Notes under the pieces: generated by a model
The model's database searches: none
Told to the model about the DNA's origin: nothing
The model's input: only the letters and a program-made list of their open reading frames with translations
Source: Bacteroidales bacterium
Lineage (GTDB): Bacteria; Bacteroidota; Bacteroidia; Bacteroidales; VadinHA17
Assembly (NCBI GenBank): GCA_022865305.1
Contig: JALHSP010000078.1
Span: forward strand, 1 to 64,000
Length of the DNA: 64,000 nucleotides
Direction of reading: 5' to 3'
In this document: one piece after another, positions 46,925-55,479 of the stretch
How the letters are laid out: each line of letters starts with the position of its first letter
Position numbering within the stretch: the stretch's first letter is position 1
Translations under genes and position numbers: made by a program

Positions 46925-47233
46925 TTATCTCTTCAGGCGGTTTTCCTTCTTATACCACATAAATAATCCTGAAAAATATCTATACCGTCGAAACCGGAAC
47001 AGAGGCACCGGATCATAACCATGTGTTCCCCCCGGACGGCATCTGAGTATCCTGCCGGTGCCCATGACAAAACCGATAAATGGGCCATGGATCTTCAGCG
47101 CATCAAGCATATATTGTGAACAGGAAGGAATGTGCCGACACGAAGGTTTTAAAAAAGGTGAAATAGCATATCTGTAAATATGAACAGGAAGTGAAAGCAG
47201 AAAGGATAGTATTTTTTTTAATGATTTAATCAT
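46925..47233 (-). CDS. yidD: Membrane protein insertion efficiency factor YidD
   Basis: 102 residues. YRYAISPFLKPSCRHIPSCSQYMLDALKIHG is the family core (PSCS-Y, then DALKxHG), followed by RILRCRPGGTHGYDPVP. The protein assists YidC-dependent insertion at the inner membrane. The C-terminal tail RFRRYRYFSGLFMWYKKENRLKR adds about 25 aromatic/basic residues beyond the usual end. It is a single gene, not next to rnpA or yidC as in many bacteria. Confidence 0.93.
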   Translation of the reverse strand: MIKSLKKILSFLLSLPVHIYRYAISPFLKPSCRHIPSCSQYMLDALKIHGPFIGFVMGTGRILRCRPGGTHGYDPVPLFRFRRYRYFSGLFMWYKKENRLKR

Positions 47234-47336
47234 TTGACAAAGATAATAATTGAACCCGTACCGCTGTTTTTATGACAAAATGGCTGCCAAGGGCGGTTTG
47301 GCAAAACTTTTGATGACTATTTTAACATAAAAAGAT

Positions 47337-47843
47337 ATGAACCTGAACATCGAAAACGCAAATATGAATATATGGGGAATCTTTATAGCCGTCATGGTCC
47401 TCAGCTGGATTGTCGGCGCTATAATGAAGTCAAAATTTAAAAAATATTCAAAAATACCTGTTGATAACGGTATGTCGGGCAAAGACATAGCTGAACGGAT
47501 GCTTCGTGACAACGGTATTTATGACGTAACGATTGAAAGTGTTCAGGGACAATTAACTGATCACTATAATCCTGATAAGAAAACCATAAACCTCAGCCAG
47601 GAGGTTTATAATTCCAGGAGCGTTGCTGCTGCTGCGGTTGCAGCTCATGAGACGGGACATGCAGTTCAGCATGCAACGGCTTATGCATGGCTTTCGAATA
47701 CCGGAATTACCTCATATGAGAATCACGATAAGGCCCAGAGTGCATTGAAACGGGCAGCATATACTTATGTTGTCGCTGCACTCGGATCGCTCGCAACACT
47801 GTTGTATTATATTATGATTTTCACAGGAATCAGGGACGATTAA
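47337..47843 (+). CDS. YugP-like zinc metallopeptidase, internally deleted
   Basis: 168 residues against about 225-230 in the PF04298 (YugP) family. The N-terminal membrane helix, the segment GMSGKDIAERMLRDNGIYDVTIE and the zinc motif HETGH (104-108) are intact. After TAYAWL the sequence jumps to SNTGITSYENHDKAQSALKRAAYTYVVAALGSL, the family's C-terminal region, so about 60 residues (two membrane helices and the downstream acidic segment with the likely third zinc ligand) are missing in frame. In relatives both edges of that segment read A-W-L, so the loss may have arisen by recombination between short direct repeats. Probably inactive. Confidence 0.8.
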   Translation: MNLNIENANMNIWGIFIAVMVLSWIVGAIMKSKFKKYSKIPVDNGMSGKDIAERMLRDNGIYDVTIESVQGQLTDHYNPDKKTINLSQEVYNSRSVAAAAVAAHETGHAVQHATAYAWLSNTGITSYENHDKAQSALKRAAYTYVVAALGSLATLLYYIMIFTGIRDD

Positions 47844-47844
47844 T

Positions 47845-48582
47845 TCAGCGACCTTTCACCTCCATCCATTTGGTAAGCTTGTCGATCATCCTGATCACAA
47901 TCCAAACAAAAGCTGCTGAAATAAAAAGGTACATCCAGATTCGTGTCAGATAAATCTTTTCTGTAAGGAAGTAGTTCCTGAAAAGGTCGAGAAGGGTAAA
48001 GATTATAAATACAATAAAAAAGCTGTGGTACTCTCTTCTGAGGACATTTCTTACTGAAAAAGTGAGTTTCGGGGGAATAAATTTACTGAAAATAGGGATA
48101 AATGCACTCACAGTCTCTGACCATTTGTCATAGACATCTCCGAATTTCCTTCTCAGGAATTGCTCTTCTGCAAACATTATCCTTTCATAATAGAGCCAGA
48201 AAATAAGGCAGGTGACAACTGCAAACCAGGCAGATCTTAAAAAGAGGACAGGTCCGAGTATAATAAAAAAGTTACCAAGGTAAAGAGGATGCCTGACAAC
48301 AGAATAGATTCCTGTTACGTTAAGCTCATCTGCAATCTGCCCGGCTTTTGTGTTCCGTCCTGACGTATTACAGGGAGCAAAACCAACTGTCAGTATCCTA
48401 ATTAACTGACCAAAAAGACTGACTCCAAGGAATATCATTTCATCACGCAGGTCAAAAAGTATTGCCTGTCTGTTGCCCAGATACATCATAACAATCCCGG
48501 CAACTATTAATAAAACAGGAAGCCAGCCTCTTCTTTTAAACAGCCAGCTACCGCTGTTTTCAAATTCATGTACAAGTGCCAT
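47845..48582 (-). CDS. Isoprenylcysteine carboxyl methyltransferase-like (ICMT/PEMT) membrane protein
   Basis: 245 residues with about five membrane helices. TGIYSVVRHPLYLGNFFIILGPVL is the ICMT/PEMT SAM-binding signature, with the downstream YYERIMFAEEQFLRRKFGDVYDKW (AEExxLxxxFGxxYxxY type). Such proteins methylate lipids, prenyl-cysteine or, in Leptospira, the lipid A 1-phosphate. Its substrate here is unknown. It lies 40 bp downstream of the porin gene in the same direction and may belong to the TetR-controlled export module, or stand alone. Its stop is 1 bp from that of the metallopeptidase gene. Confidence 0.8.
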   Translation of the reverse strand: MALVHEFENSGSWLFKRRGWLPVLLIVAGIVMMYLGNRQAILFDLRDEMIFLGVSLFGQLIRILTVGFAPCNTSGRNTKAGQIADELNVTGIYSVVRHPLYLGNFFIILGPVLFLRSAWFAVVTCLIFWLYYERIMFAEEQFLRRKFGDVYDKWSETVSAFIPIFSKFIPPKLTFSVRNVLRREYHSFFIVFIIFTLLDLFRNYFLTEKIYLTRIWMYLFISAAFVWIVIRMIDKLTKWMEVKGR

Positions 48583-48622
48583 CAGAAGGATTTAAAAATT
48601 GCGCGGTAAAAATATGAAAATT

Positions 48623-49771
48623 CTAGAAACTGTACTTTAATCTCAGGAATGCCAGGTTGATTTTGCTTCTCTCTCCTCCCATGACACTGCTGAAATGCTG
48701 CCAGATCAGCGAAAAATCAATGTTTTCAGCCAGGGAATAATCCAGAGTTGGACCGGCAAAATAACCATCCAGGTCAGGGAACCAGATAGCAGATATTCCA
48801 ATATTCAACAGGGGTGTCACTGCCCAGGTGAATTGTCCGAAAGCTGAAAATTCAGAGAATGCAAGATCCTTTGCGGAGAGATTTCCGGAATATAAGTTTG
48901 TGAAATTGTTCAGTTCCAGAGGATCATTACAGTACATCAGCTGGAACTGTAACATGGAATTATCTTTGAATATTTTATCAATCCCTGCTGTAATGATTAT
49001 TGTACCGGTTGTGTCACTGTAAGATTCAAGAGGATGAAACCATGTTCCCTCCCCCCTGAACGAAAGCGAACCTATCGAACCTGACCATCCTGTTCCTGCT
49101 ATAATGTCTGAGCTGTTCGAATACCCTGCAAGGAACTGTATATCATAGCCCCATTTATTAAAGCGATATAATCCTGCCGCAGTAATATCGTCATCGCTGT
49201 CGGCTTTTACAGCTACCTCAATTGCCGATGAAGGTGTCGGATAATATTGCAGCCTGACAGCATCGCTGCCCGGTCTCTCTACATAATCAAAATCAAAAAA
49301 TGAATATGCATTGAAAATATCGTTCGGATTCCAGACAAAAGTCTGACCCCAGTTGATCCTCTGACGGCCTAGTCTTACCTGGAACTTTTCATAGCTCAGA
49401 TCGAGCCATAACCTGTCAATGGTGGTATTGAAAAAAAATGAATTCTTGTCCATTATGTTCCACGACATATCGATCCAGCCTTCATCTGTACCTATCATTT
49501 CAGCATATCCGGGATACGATCTCACCATGTCACCTGTGAAAAGCCGGTTTCTGAATTCAGCAGAGAATGTAATATTATTATTTATATATCCTTTAAAATT
49601 CAATCTGTTGTGCAAAAGGTTTTCATTCAGGAACGGTCCAGAGAGAGAATCGAACATTATGCTCTGCATAGTCGTAAGGTAGCCACTGAGGGAGATTGAT
49701 TTCTTATCCTGGGGAAACAATGTTTCAGCATGTAAAAGCAAAATAATTACAACAACTAAATATTTTTTCAT
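48623..49771 (-). CDS. Outer-membrane beta-barrel (porin-like)
   Basis: 382 residues: signal peptide (KYLVVVIILLLHAETLFPQ) and many amphipathic strands ending INLAFLRLKYSF with a terminal Phe, typical of outer-membrane barrels. The RLGRQRINWGQTFVWNPNDIF segment resembles porin-type proteins found beside LolA-like/ABC operons. No plug domain is present, so it is a channel or scaffold rather than a TonB-dependent receptor. It follows the ABC ATPase gene by 13 bp and is the likely outer-membrane end of the module. Confidence 0.75.
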   Translation of the reverse strand: MKKYLVVVIILLLHAETLFPQDKKSISLSGYLTTMQSIMFDSLSGPFLNENLLHNRLNFKGYINNNITFSAEFRNRLFTGDMVRSYPGYAEMIGTDEGWIDMSWNIMDKNSFFFNTTIDRLWLDLSYEKFQVRLGRQRINWGQTFVWNPNDIFNAYSFFDFDYVERPGSDAVRLQYYPTPSSAIEVAVKADSDDDITAAGLYRFNKWGYDIQFLAGYSNSSDIIAGTGWSGSIGSLSFRGEGTWFHPLESYSDTTGTIIITAGIDKIFKDNSMLQFQLMYCNDPLELNNFTNLYSGNLSAKDLAFSEFSAFGQFTWAVTPLLNIGISAIWFPDLDGYFAGPTLDYSLAENIDFSLIWQHFSSVMGGERSKINLAFLRLKYSF

Positions 49772-49784
49772 CAGGACAGAAATG

Positions 49785-50480
49785 TTATGCAGGAAGTTCC
49801 CTTATGTCATCAGAAATTACTTTTCCGTCTTCAAGAGTGATTACGCGATGTGCCATTTTAACAACTCTTGGGTCATGCGTTGAAAATATAAAAGTTATCT
49901 TCGATTCATGATTTAGCTTTTCCATTATCTCGAGAAGCGTAGTTGCAGCTTTTGAATCAAGGTTGGCAGTAGGTTCGTCAGCCAGAATAAATTTCGGTTT
50001 TGAAGCAAGTGCTCTTGCCACAGCCACCCGCTGCTGTTGTCCTCCTGACAGTTTTGTTGGCCTGCTGTTAATCCTGTCGCCCAGTCCTACAGCCCACAAT
50101 AACTCAAAAGTCCGTTCATCTCTCTCTTTCTCCGGCCATTTCTGGAGTGTCATTATGAACTCAACGTTTTCTTTTGCTGTCAATACAGGTATCAGGTTAT
50201 ATGACTGGAATACAAATCCTATATTGTTCAACCTGAAATCAATAAGTTGTGATGGTTTAAGCTTCGACAGGTTGGTGCCGCCTATGATTATCTCCCCTGA
50301 TGTTGGCATGTCAAGCCCGCCTATCAGGTTCAGCAGGGTAGTTTTGCCCGAACCCGATGGTCCGACAATTGCAGCGAATTCGGCCTCTACAAAGTCCATG
50401 GTTACATCATTTACTGCATGAACCTTTACCTCTGTTGAATTATATATTTTATTCACATTTTTCAATTCAAGTACCTTCAT
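49785..50480 (-). CDS. ABC transporter ATPase of the LolD/MacB type
   Basis: 231 residues. Walker A GPSGSGKT (40-47), signature LSGGQQQRVAVARALASKP, Walker B FILADEPTANLD and the H-loop STHDPRVV are intact. The extra residues of LolD/MacB-type ATPases (IGGLDMPTSGEI) are present. With the two FtsX-type permeases it powers a mechanotransmission-type transporter that moves substrates within the periplasm rather than across the inner membrane. It follows the second permease by 24 bp. Confidence 0.93.
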   Translation of the reverse strand: MKVLELKNVNKIYNSTEVKVHAVNDVTMDFVEAEFAAIVGPSGSGKTTLLNLIGGLDMPTSGEIIIGGTNLSKLKPSQLIDFRLNNIGFVFQSYNLIPVLTAKENVEFIMTLQKWPEKERDERTFELLWAVGLGDRINSRPTKLSGGQQQRVAVARALASKPKFILADEPTANLDSKAATTLLEIMEKLNHESKITFIFSTHDPRVVKMAHRVITLEDGKVISDDIRELPA

Positions 50481-50504
50481 GGCTTGCCAGTTTAATTATT
50501 GTTT

Positions 50505-51929
50505 TTATTCTGTTCTTAGTGCTTCCACCGGATTTAGTTTCAGAGCTTTGCGAGCCGGCCAGATCGATGAAATAATTGCTGTGAGTATTACCATTATCGT
50601 TATAAATATGAAGAATTGAGGCGTCAATATCGGATACACCCTTGCTGCAAATCCGATAGCTTCAAATCCTTCACCCCAACCTGTAAAATGAATCCCAGTC
50701 TTTCCAAGGACTTCTGTAATTGCCCATCCTGAAAGCATGCCGGCTACCGCTCCGACAATTGTCAGGAAAATAGTTTCCAGCATAATCATTTTAAAAATCC
50801 TTTTGCGGTTCATACCAATTGCCATCAGCATACCCAGCTCTTTTGTTCTTTCAAGAATTGCCATCAGCATTGTATTGATAATACCAAATGCAAGTGCCAG
50901 CATTATTATTCCGATGAAAATAAAATAATACATAACCATAAAATCATTCATCATTGCAGCATCCGGTGCCAGCTCTTTCCAGGTCATGACTGAATTATCG
51001 CCGGAAATGCGGCTCAGTTTTTCTTTAACAATACCGGCATCATCAATGTTATTGAGTAAAATGGCAATTTCATGAGTGAGGATATCATTGCCTCCGTACA
51101 GATTTGCCAGTTCCCGTGTATTTATAAAAACTGAGACCTGGTCAAAACCGGTGTTCGTTGTTTTATAGATACCGCATACTCTGAAAATACCCTGGATCGG
51201 GGTTCCTTCCATATCTGAAGTTGTAATCTGGACCTTGTTCCTGATCCTGTAATCAAGAGCTTTGTCAGTTATAAACAGACCAAACCTGTCAAGTTCCTTC
51301 TTGCTGAATTCTTTTCTTAAGGCTTCCCGGAAATCCTTGGGCGATCTGAATCGCATATCCTTAAGAGTCTCAAGCTTTGTAAGAACATTTACCGTAACTT
51401 TTTCAGCCCTTAGCTTTGCAATTATACTGTCAGTAATAATATATTGCTTCAGCTTAAGTATTTCAGCAGTTTTGTCGCTGATCATTATGTCGCCGGGGCT
51501 TTGAACATCAAGATATTTTCCGCCGTCCTGTACAATTTTCTTACAGATCTCGGTTACCTGCTTTTCTTTTTCCGGGTCGACACCATAGATAATCACACCT
51601 GTATTTGCCCACGAAGTATTTGCCATGGCAATTATCTTTGTCCTTTTGACCCAGCCGGAAACCTCCTGCAGGGAATCTATGCTTCGGGTAATCTCAGCAA
51701 GATTTCTTACAGTAAGATCTATCTCTTCGTTCTTGATGAATTCGCTATTATGGATCTGAATATGTGAAACTTCATTATATATAGCGTCGTTAAGGCGTTG
51801 CTTAACCCAGCCTTCCATAATACCAACAAGAAGCACTCCGGAAATAATGCCAAGGGTCACGGCCACTATTACTACCAGGCTTCTCTTTTTGTTACGCCAT
51901 ACATTTTTCCATGCGATTGACCATATCAT
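50505..51929 (-). CDS. FtsX/MacB-family ABC permease (second)
   Basis: 474 residues with four membrane helices in the LolC/E layout: one near the N-terminus (SLVVIVAVTLGIISGVLLVG), then a large periplasmic MacB_PCD-type domain (about 40-330), and three C-terminal helices (DFMVMYYFIFIGIIMLALAFGIINTML, IFLTIVGAVAGMLSGWAITE, FFIFITIMVILTAIISSI). The FtsX signature (MLMAIGMNRKRIFKMIMLE) is clear. It pairs with the permease at 51942-53363. Confidence 0.9.
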   Translation of the reverse strand: MIWSIAWKNVWRNKKRSLVVIVAVTLGIISGVLLVGIMEGWVKQRLNDAIYNEVSHIQIHNSEFIKNEEIDLTVRNLAEITRSIDSLQEVSGWVKRTKIIAMANTSWANTGVIIYGVDPEKEKQVTEICKKIVQDGGKYLDVQSPGDIMISDKTAEILKLKQYIITDSIIAKLRAEKVTVNVLTKLETLKDMRFRSPKDFREALRKEFSKKELDRFGLFITDKALDYRIRNKVQITTSDMEGTPIQGIFRVCGIYKTTNTGFDQVSVFINTRELANLYGGNDILTHEIAILLNNIDDAGIVKEKLSRISGDNSVMTWKELAPDAAMMNDFMVMYYFIFIGIIMLALAFGIINTMLMAILERTKELGMLMAIGMNRKRIFKMIMLETIFLTIVGAVAGMLSGWAITEVLGKTGIHFTGWGEGFEAIGFAARVYPILTPQFFIFITIMVILTAIISSIWPARKALKLNPVEALRTE

Positions 51930-51941
51930 AGCATTCAGTTA

Positions 51942-53363
51942 TTAACCTTTAAGGGCCTCAATTTCTTTCAGCTTACCTATCTTTCGTAAAGGATAAATTG
52001 TTGCCAGCACTACCATAAGTACAACAATTACAGCCTGCCAGTAAAAATATGGGCCGAACCATGCGGTGGGCATTACTGCATCCCATCCCCAGTCTTCCAT
52101 CATATTGGCCAGCTCCCCTTTCAACATAATCGGATAATAATAGAAGTATAAAATAAGCGGCACACTGGCCAGTAATCCGCATACCAGACCAATAGCCCCG
52201 AGCAACAACATTTCCATTGTAATAATCCTTTTCAGTTTCTTTTTCTGCATCCCGATCGCCACAAGAACACCGAATTCCCTTTTTCGCTCGGAAACCATCA
52301 TCAGGACCGTTCCGAATATGCCAAAAAAAATGATAAAATATAGAAGCGCAAGCATTGCAGCTCCACTCTGACTGTCACCCTGGATTTGCTGATACAGTAT
52401 TGGATTAAGCTCATACCAAGTTTTGGCTATTGTATTTTTATCGGGCAGGAGTGAGTTAATCCTGGCTTTTGCTGTTTTTATTGTCCGGTCTGATTTATCT
52501 GTAAGGTTAACAACAAGCGAGGTTATCTTGCCTTCAGCATCATAAAATTTCTGTGCTGCAGGTATTGTCATAATAATCAATTTGTTGTCTATTTCGGGTG
52601 AAGGCATTTTTATTATTCCCCTGACCGGGAATATCCCGGTTGCAGAAACGCCGTGATACCCCTGCCCCATAAGAATCACTGAATCTCCGATCGCAACTTT
52701 AAGATAACTGGCAAGCCTGTCGGACACAAGAATCCCTTCGTCATCGTTTGCCAGAAAGCCATTTGATACTTCAGAGCATTTAAGAATCTCCGGCATACAG
52801 AGTTCCTTTTCTTCATCGGTAAGTCCAAGTTCAAGCTCAAGCCTGGCAGACGATGAATAAGATCTGCCAAGATTCTTTTTCACCTTTTCAAGAACATTAT
52901 CCGATATTGCACCTGCATCCTTCAGGCGCCTTATAGCCTCATCAGTGATCCTATATTTTACAAGTTTGCTTTCAGGATCCGAAAAGTTCTTTTCCTTTTC
53001 CGTGTCGATAGCAATGACAGCTGCTCCTTTTGTCTGTGTCCCGCTGGAGGCAAGAGTAAAAGATTCGAGGTGCGGGGAAACAGAAACAACCTTATTAATC
53101 TCCGAAATTGCAGAAGCGATCGAGTCACTATAGTCGAATGAGTTATCAATTAACGGGTTATCCTGATATTTTACGTTTTGCACCTGTAAATAACCCGTAA
53201 ACGATTCGATAAAATTGTTTATCATATGATCATAACTTCCGAGCTGGTATGATCTCATAATAACCGCAAAAAAGACCGCGAAGAAAACAGATGCTGAAGT
53301 AATAATAGTACGGCGCCTGTTCCGCCAGAGATTTCTCCACGCTATTTTGAATTCCTCTTTCAT
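51942..53363 (-). CDS. FtsX/MacB-family ABC permease (first)
   Basis: 473 residues with the same layout as the next gene: N-terminal helix (TIITSASVFFAVFFAVIM), periplasmic domain to about 330, and C-terminal helices with FGVLVAIGMQKKKLKRIITMEMLLLGAIG. The two permeases differ clearly and presumably form a heterodimer like LolC/LolE. It follows the LolA-like gene by 18 bp. Confidence 0.9.
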   Translation of the reverse strand: MKEEFKIAWRNLWRNRRRTIITSASVFFAVFFAVIMRSYQLGSYDHMINNFIESFTGYLQVQNVKYQDNPLIDNSFDYSDSIASAISEINKVVSVSPHLESFTLASSGTQTKGAAVIAIDTEKEKNFSDPESKLVKYRITDEAIRRLKDAGAISDNVLEKVKKNLGRSYSSSARLELELGLTDEEKELCMPEILKCSEVSNGFLANDDEGILVSDRLASYLKVAIGDSVILMGQGYHGVSATGIFPVRGIIKMPSPEIDNKLIIMTIPAAQKFYDAEGKITSLVVNLTDKSDRTIKTAKARINSLLPDKNTIAKTWYELNPILYQQIQGDSQSGAAMLALLYFIIFFGIFGTVLMMVSERKREFGVLVAIGMQKKKLKRIITMEMLLLGAIGLVCGLLASVPLILYFYYYPIMLKGELANMMEDWGWDAVMPTAWFGPYFYWQAVIVVLMVVLATIYPLRKIGKLKEIEALKG

Positions 53364-53381
53364 GGCATTTATTTTCTGATA

Positions 53382-54170
53382 TTAACGCACCCTTTTCATG
53401 TTCTGCTGGGAAAAATAACTTTCCTCGACAGGTATATTGAATTTTATCTCCCGGATTTCAACAAGGGTTTTATTTTCGGGCTCTTCTTCCGGGACAAGTT
53501 CAATTTTTGAAGTTATTGTTCTTCCATCCATAATTTTGATGTCCGAACCGGTTTCAGTCCTTACCAGATAACCATCTTCATCGTACAATTCTGCCCTCAA
53601 CACAAGAAAATCCTTCTTGTCAATCCACCGGATCTGCTTGCCCCAGACAATGGAGGCATCTTTTCTGGCTGTCATTTTAATTTTATAACATGTCCGGCCG
53701 TCTATGTTCTCTTCTCCAACGATTTCATGTACATAATCAGTTACCACTGAAGATTCCCTCAGAATATCGTCGTTCGTATAATCCGATCCCATCCAGCCCT
53801 GCGACATCATTGAGGGAGGCAGTTTAATGAGCCTGCTAATCGAAGGATTCCAGGTCCACATTTCAGAACCCCTTTTCAGAAAAGTTTGTCCTGCTTCTTT
53901 TGCCGGTGCAGTGATCAGTGTCAGCGCATAATCCCTTCCAAGGGTCCAGCTCTTGAATTCAATTGTCCTCTGCCACTCAGGTCTGATTATTGTCATTGAC
54001 ATTACACTGTAACTGCTTTTCTCCCCGTTTAACTTCTCATCAGCCTTTCTGACAATATCAGCTGCACTAAGATCCTGTGCAAAAAGAGCATTCATGCCTG
54101 ATCCCTGAACCAGAAGAAAGAATATTATTGCACACCTGTTTTTCATAAATAATCTATTTAAATAATTCAA
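53382..54170 (-). CDS. LolA-like periplasmic (outer-membrane lipoprotein-sorting) protein
   Basis: 262 residues: signal peptide (CAIIFFLLVQGSGMNALFAQ) and a LolA/LppX-type half-barrel (PF17131-like) with DIVRKADEKLNGEKSSYSVM at the start, TFLKRGSEMWTWNPSISRLIKLPPSMM and QGWMGSDYTNDDIL in the middle. This family often sits beside FtsX-type permeases or MMPL proteins and is thought to carry lipids or lipoproteins across the periplasm. The start overlaps the end of the TetR gene by 17 bp, showing one transcript. Confidence 0.85.
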   Translation of the reverse strand: MNYLNRLFMKNRCAIIFFLLVQGSGMNALFAQDLSAADIVRKADEKLNGEKSSYSVMSMTIIRPEWQRTIEFKSWTLGRDYALTLITAPAKEAGQTFLKRGSEMWTWNPSISRLIKLPPSMMSQGWMGSDYTNDDILRESSVVTDYVHEIVGEENIDGRTCYKIKMTARKDASIVWGKQIRWIDKKDFLVLRAELYDEDGYLVRTETGSDIKIMDGRTITSKIELVPEEEPENKTLVEIREIKFNIPVEESYFSQQNMKRVR

Positions 54171-54786
54171 TTATCCTGTTTATAGCTTTATCATTATCAT
54201 CAGCATCTGAATAAATACTCTTCACTGCAAAACCCATCATGGTAATAAAAAACATATTGATCTCACTGTCAGGATCATATTGCTTCCCAATTCTCTCTTT
54301 TTTTCTTAAGAAATAATCGGTGATCATTTTCATCATCTGCAGGGGGTAATAGTTGTCTCCTGGTTCATGGCCGGGGTGTATCAGGGAATCCGATTCCGGA
54401 AATGCTTTCAGAAACTGTTCCCTTACATCATTTTGCATTAAAAGCTGCATCAATAACCGCCAGAAATATCTTTTCCCCTTTAATAACACATTAATTTTCT
54501 TTATAAAAAATTCAAATTCATCCTCAGAAAGGTATCCATCCCTGTCAATGTCCAGATACTTATATACTTCATTAACTGATTTATGAATAATAGCCTTCAG
54601 CAAAGCTTCTTTGCTTTCAAAATAATTATACATCAGACCTTTTGACATCCCGGCATGCCTGGCAATATGGTTTATGGTCGTTCTATAGTAACCTTCGTTT
54701 GCAAAGTGCTCAAGTGCAACGTCCATTATAAGGGTCATTTTCTCTTCCCTCATCTCCTTAAACTGCTGTGGTGTCCGTGGTGACAT
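54154..54786 (-). CDS. TetR/AcrR-family regulator
   Basis: 210 residues. The N-terminal helix-turn-helix (TLIMDVALEHFANEGYYRTTINHIARHAGMSKGLMYNYFESKEALLKAI, about 16-64, shown here only as a summary of its key residues GY-TTI-IA-AG-SKG-YNYF) is the TetR signature. The rest is an all-helical ligand and dimer domain with an unusually acidic DRDGYLSEDEFEFF segment that resembles an EF-hand-like loop. It is the first gene of the LolA/FtsX/ABC/porin run. Two operator-like sites lie just upstream, so it likely represses its own operon and releases it on binding an unknown ligand. Confidence 0.9.
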   Translation of the reverse strand: MSPRTPQQFKEMREEKMTLIMDVALEHFANEGYYRTTINHIARHAGMSKGLMYNYFESKEALLKAIIHKSVNEVYKYLDIDRDGYLSEDEFEFFIKKINVLLKGKRYFWRLLMQLLMQNDVREQFLKAFPESDSLIHPGHEPGDNYYPLQMMKMITDYFLRKKERIGKQYDPDSEINMFFITMMGFAVKSIYSDADDNDKAINRIIELFK

Positions 54787-54795
54787 TATTTTTGA

Positions 54796-54856
54796 TTAAA
54801 CGTTCATTCAACAAATATTCCTTTAAAAAACCGTCTATGATTGAACGGTCAGTCAA
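54796..54856 (-). promoter_or_regulatory. Two TetR operator-like sites upstream of the TetR gene
   Basis: On the minus strand TTGAATGAACGTTTAA (54811-54796) and TTGACTGACCGTTCAA (54856-54841) match at 13 of 16 positions and are 45 bp apart. A -7-like AATATTTG (minus strand, 54819-54812) lies between them. The first site starts 10 bp upstream of the TetR start codon, so bound repressor would cover the promoter. TetR-type sites often look like TGACTGACCGTTCA. Confidence 0.6.
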
Positions 54857-55361
54857 AGTTAAAACGTATATTTTATATAAACAAATTTTTAGATCAACAA
54901 TTTAACAAAATCTGATTTTTGATTTGCAGAAAATGCATTTTGGTCTACCGATCGCAGGTAGAGTAATGAACACACACTAACCTACCGGACTTCTCTTTAT
55001 ACATATCATTAATAACGATGGAACCATCAGATTCTTATAATCAAAATTATGTTTGCTTTGTAACTTTATTGCCTCAGGTATGATTTGAATTGTAGCATTG
55101 AATCGATTAACAGAAATCGTGTAATAATTTTAAATAGTCCTCTTCCCTTCAAACTAATAAAAAAGATTTACTGAAAAAATATATGATGATTTTATCTGTC
55201 AGTTACAGAGACTCAGTCTGAAAGACCTTATATCCGGAGGATTTGTTTCTTCCATCAAGACTTACCTATTTTAGCATATACCGAGCATAACTATAAGATT
55301 AAAGAAATTTGTTTGTGATTTAATTAAGCTGTAAATTTGATATATAAATCTGTAGATAAAT
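54857..55361. other. Gene-free region between the TetR operon and the IS
   Basis: AT-rich; no coding frame or RNA gene was recognised. A short inverted repeat (TCTACC ... GGTAGA) lies near 54953-54971. Confidence 0.5.
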
Positions 55362-55479
55362 TGTTTATTCAGGACAAATTGACCCCCCATTCAGGTTAAT
55401 TGACCCCCTTGCCGGAGGCAACATCCCCGAAGGGCAACCGAAGAACGGATTACAATGAACGCTTAAAAACTTTTTAAAA

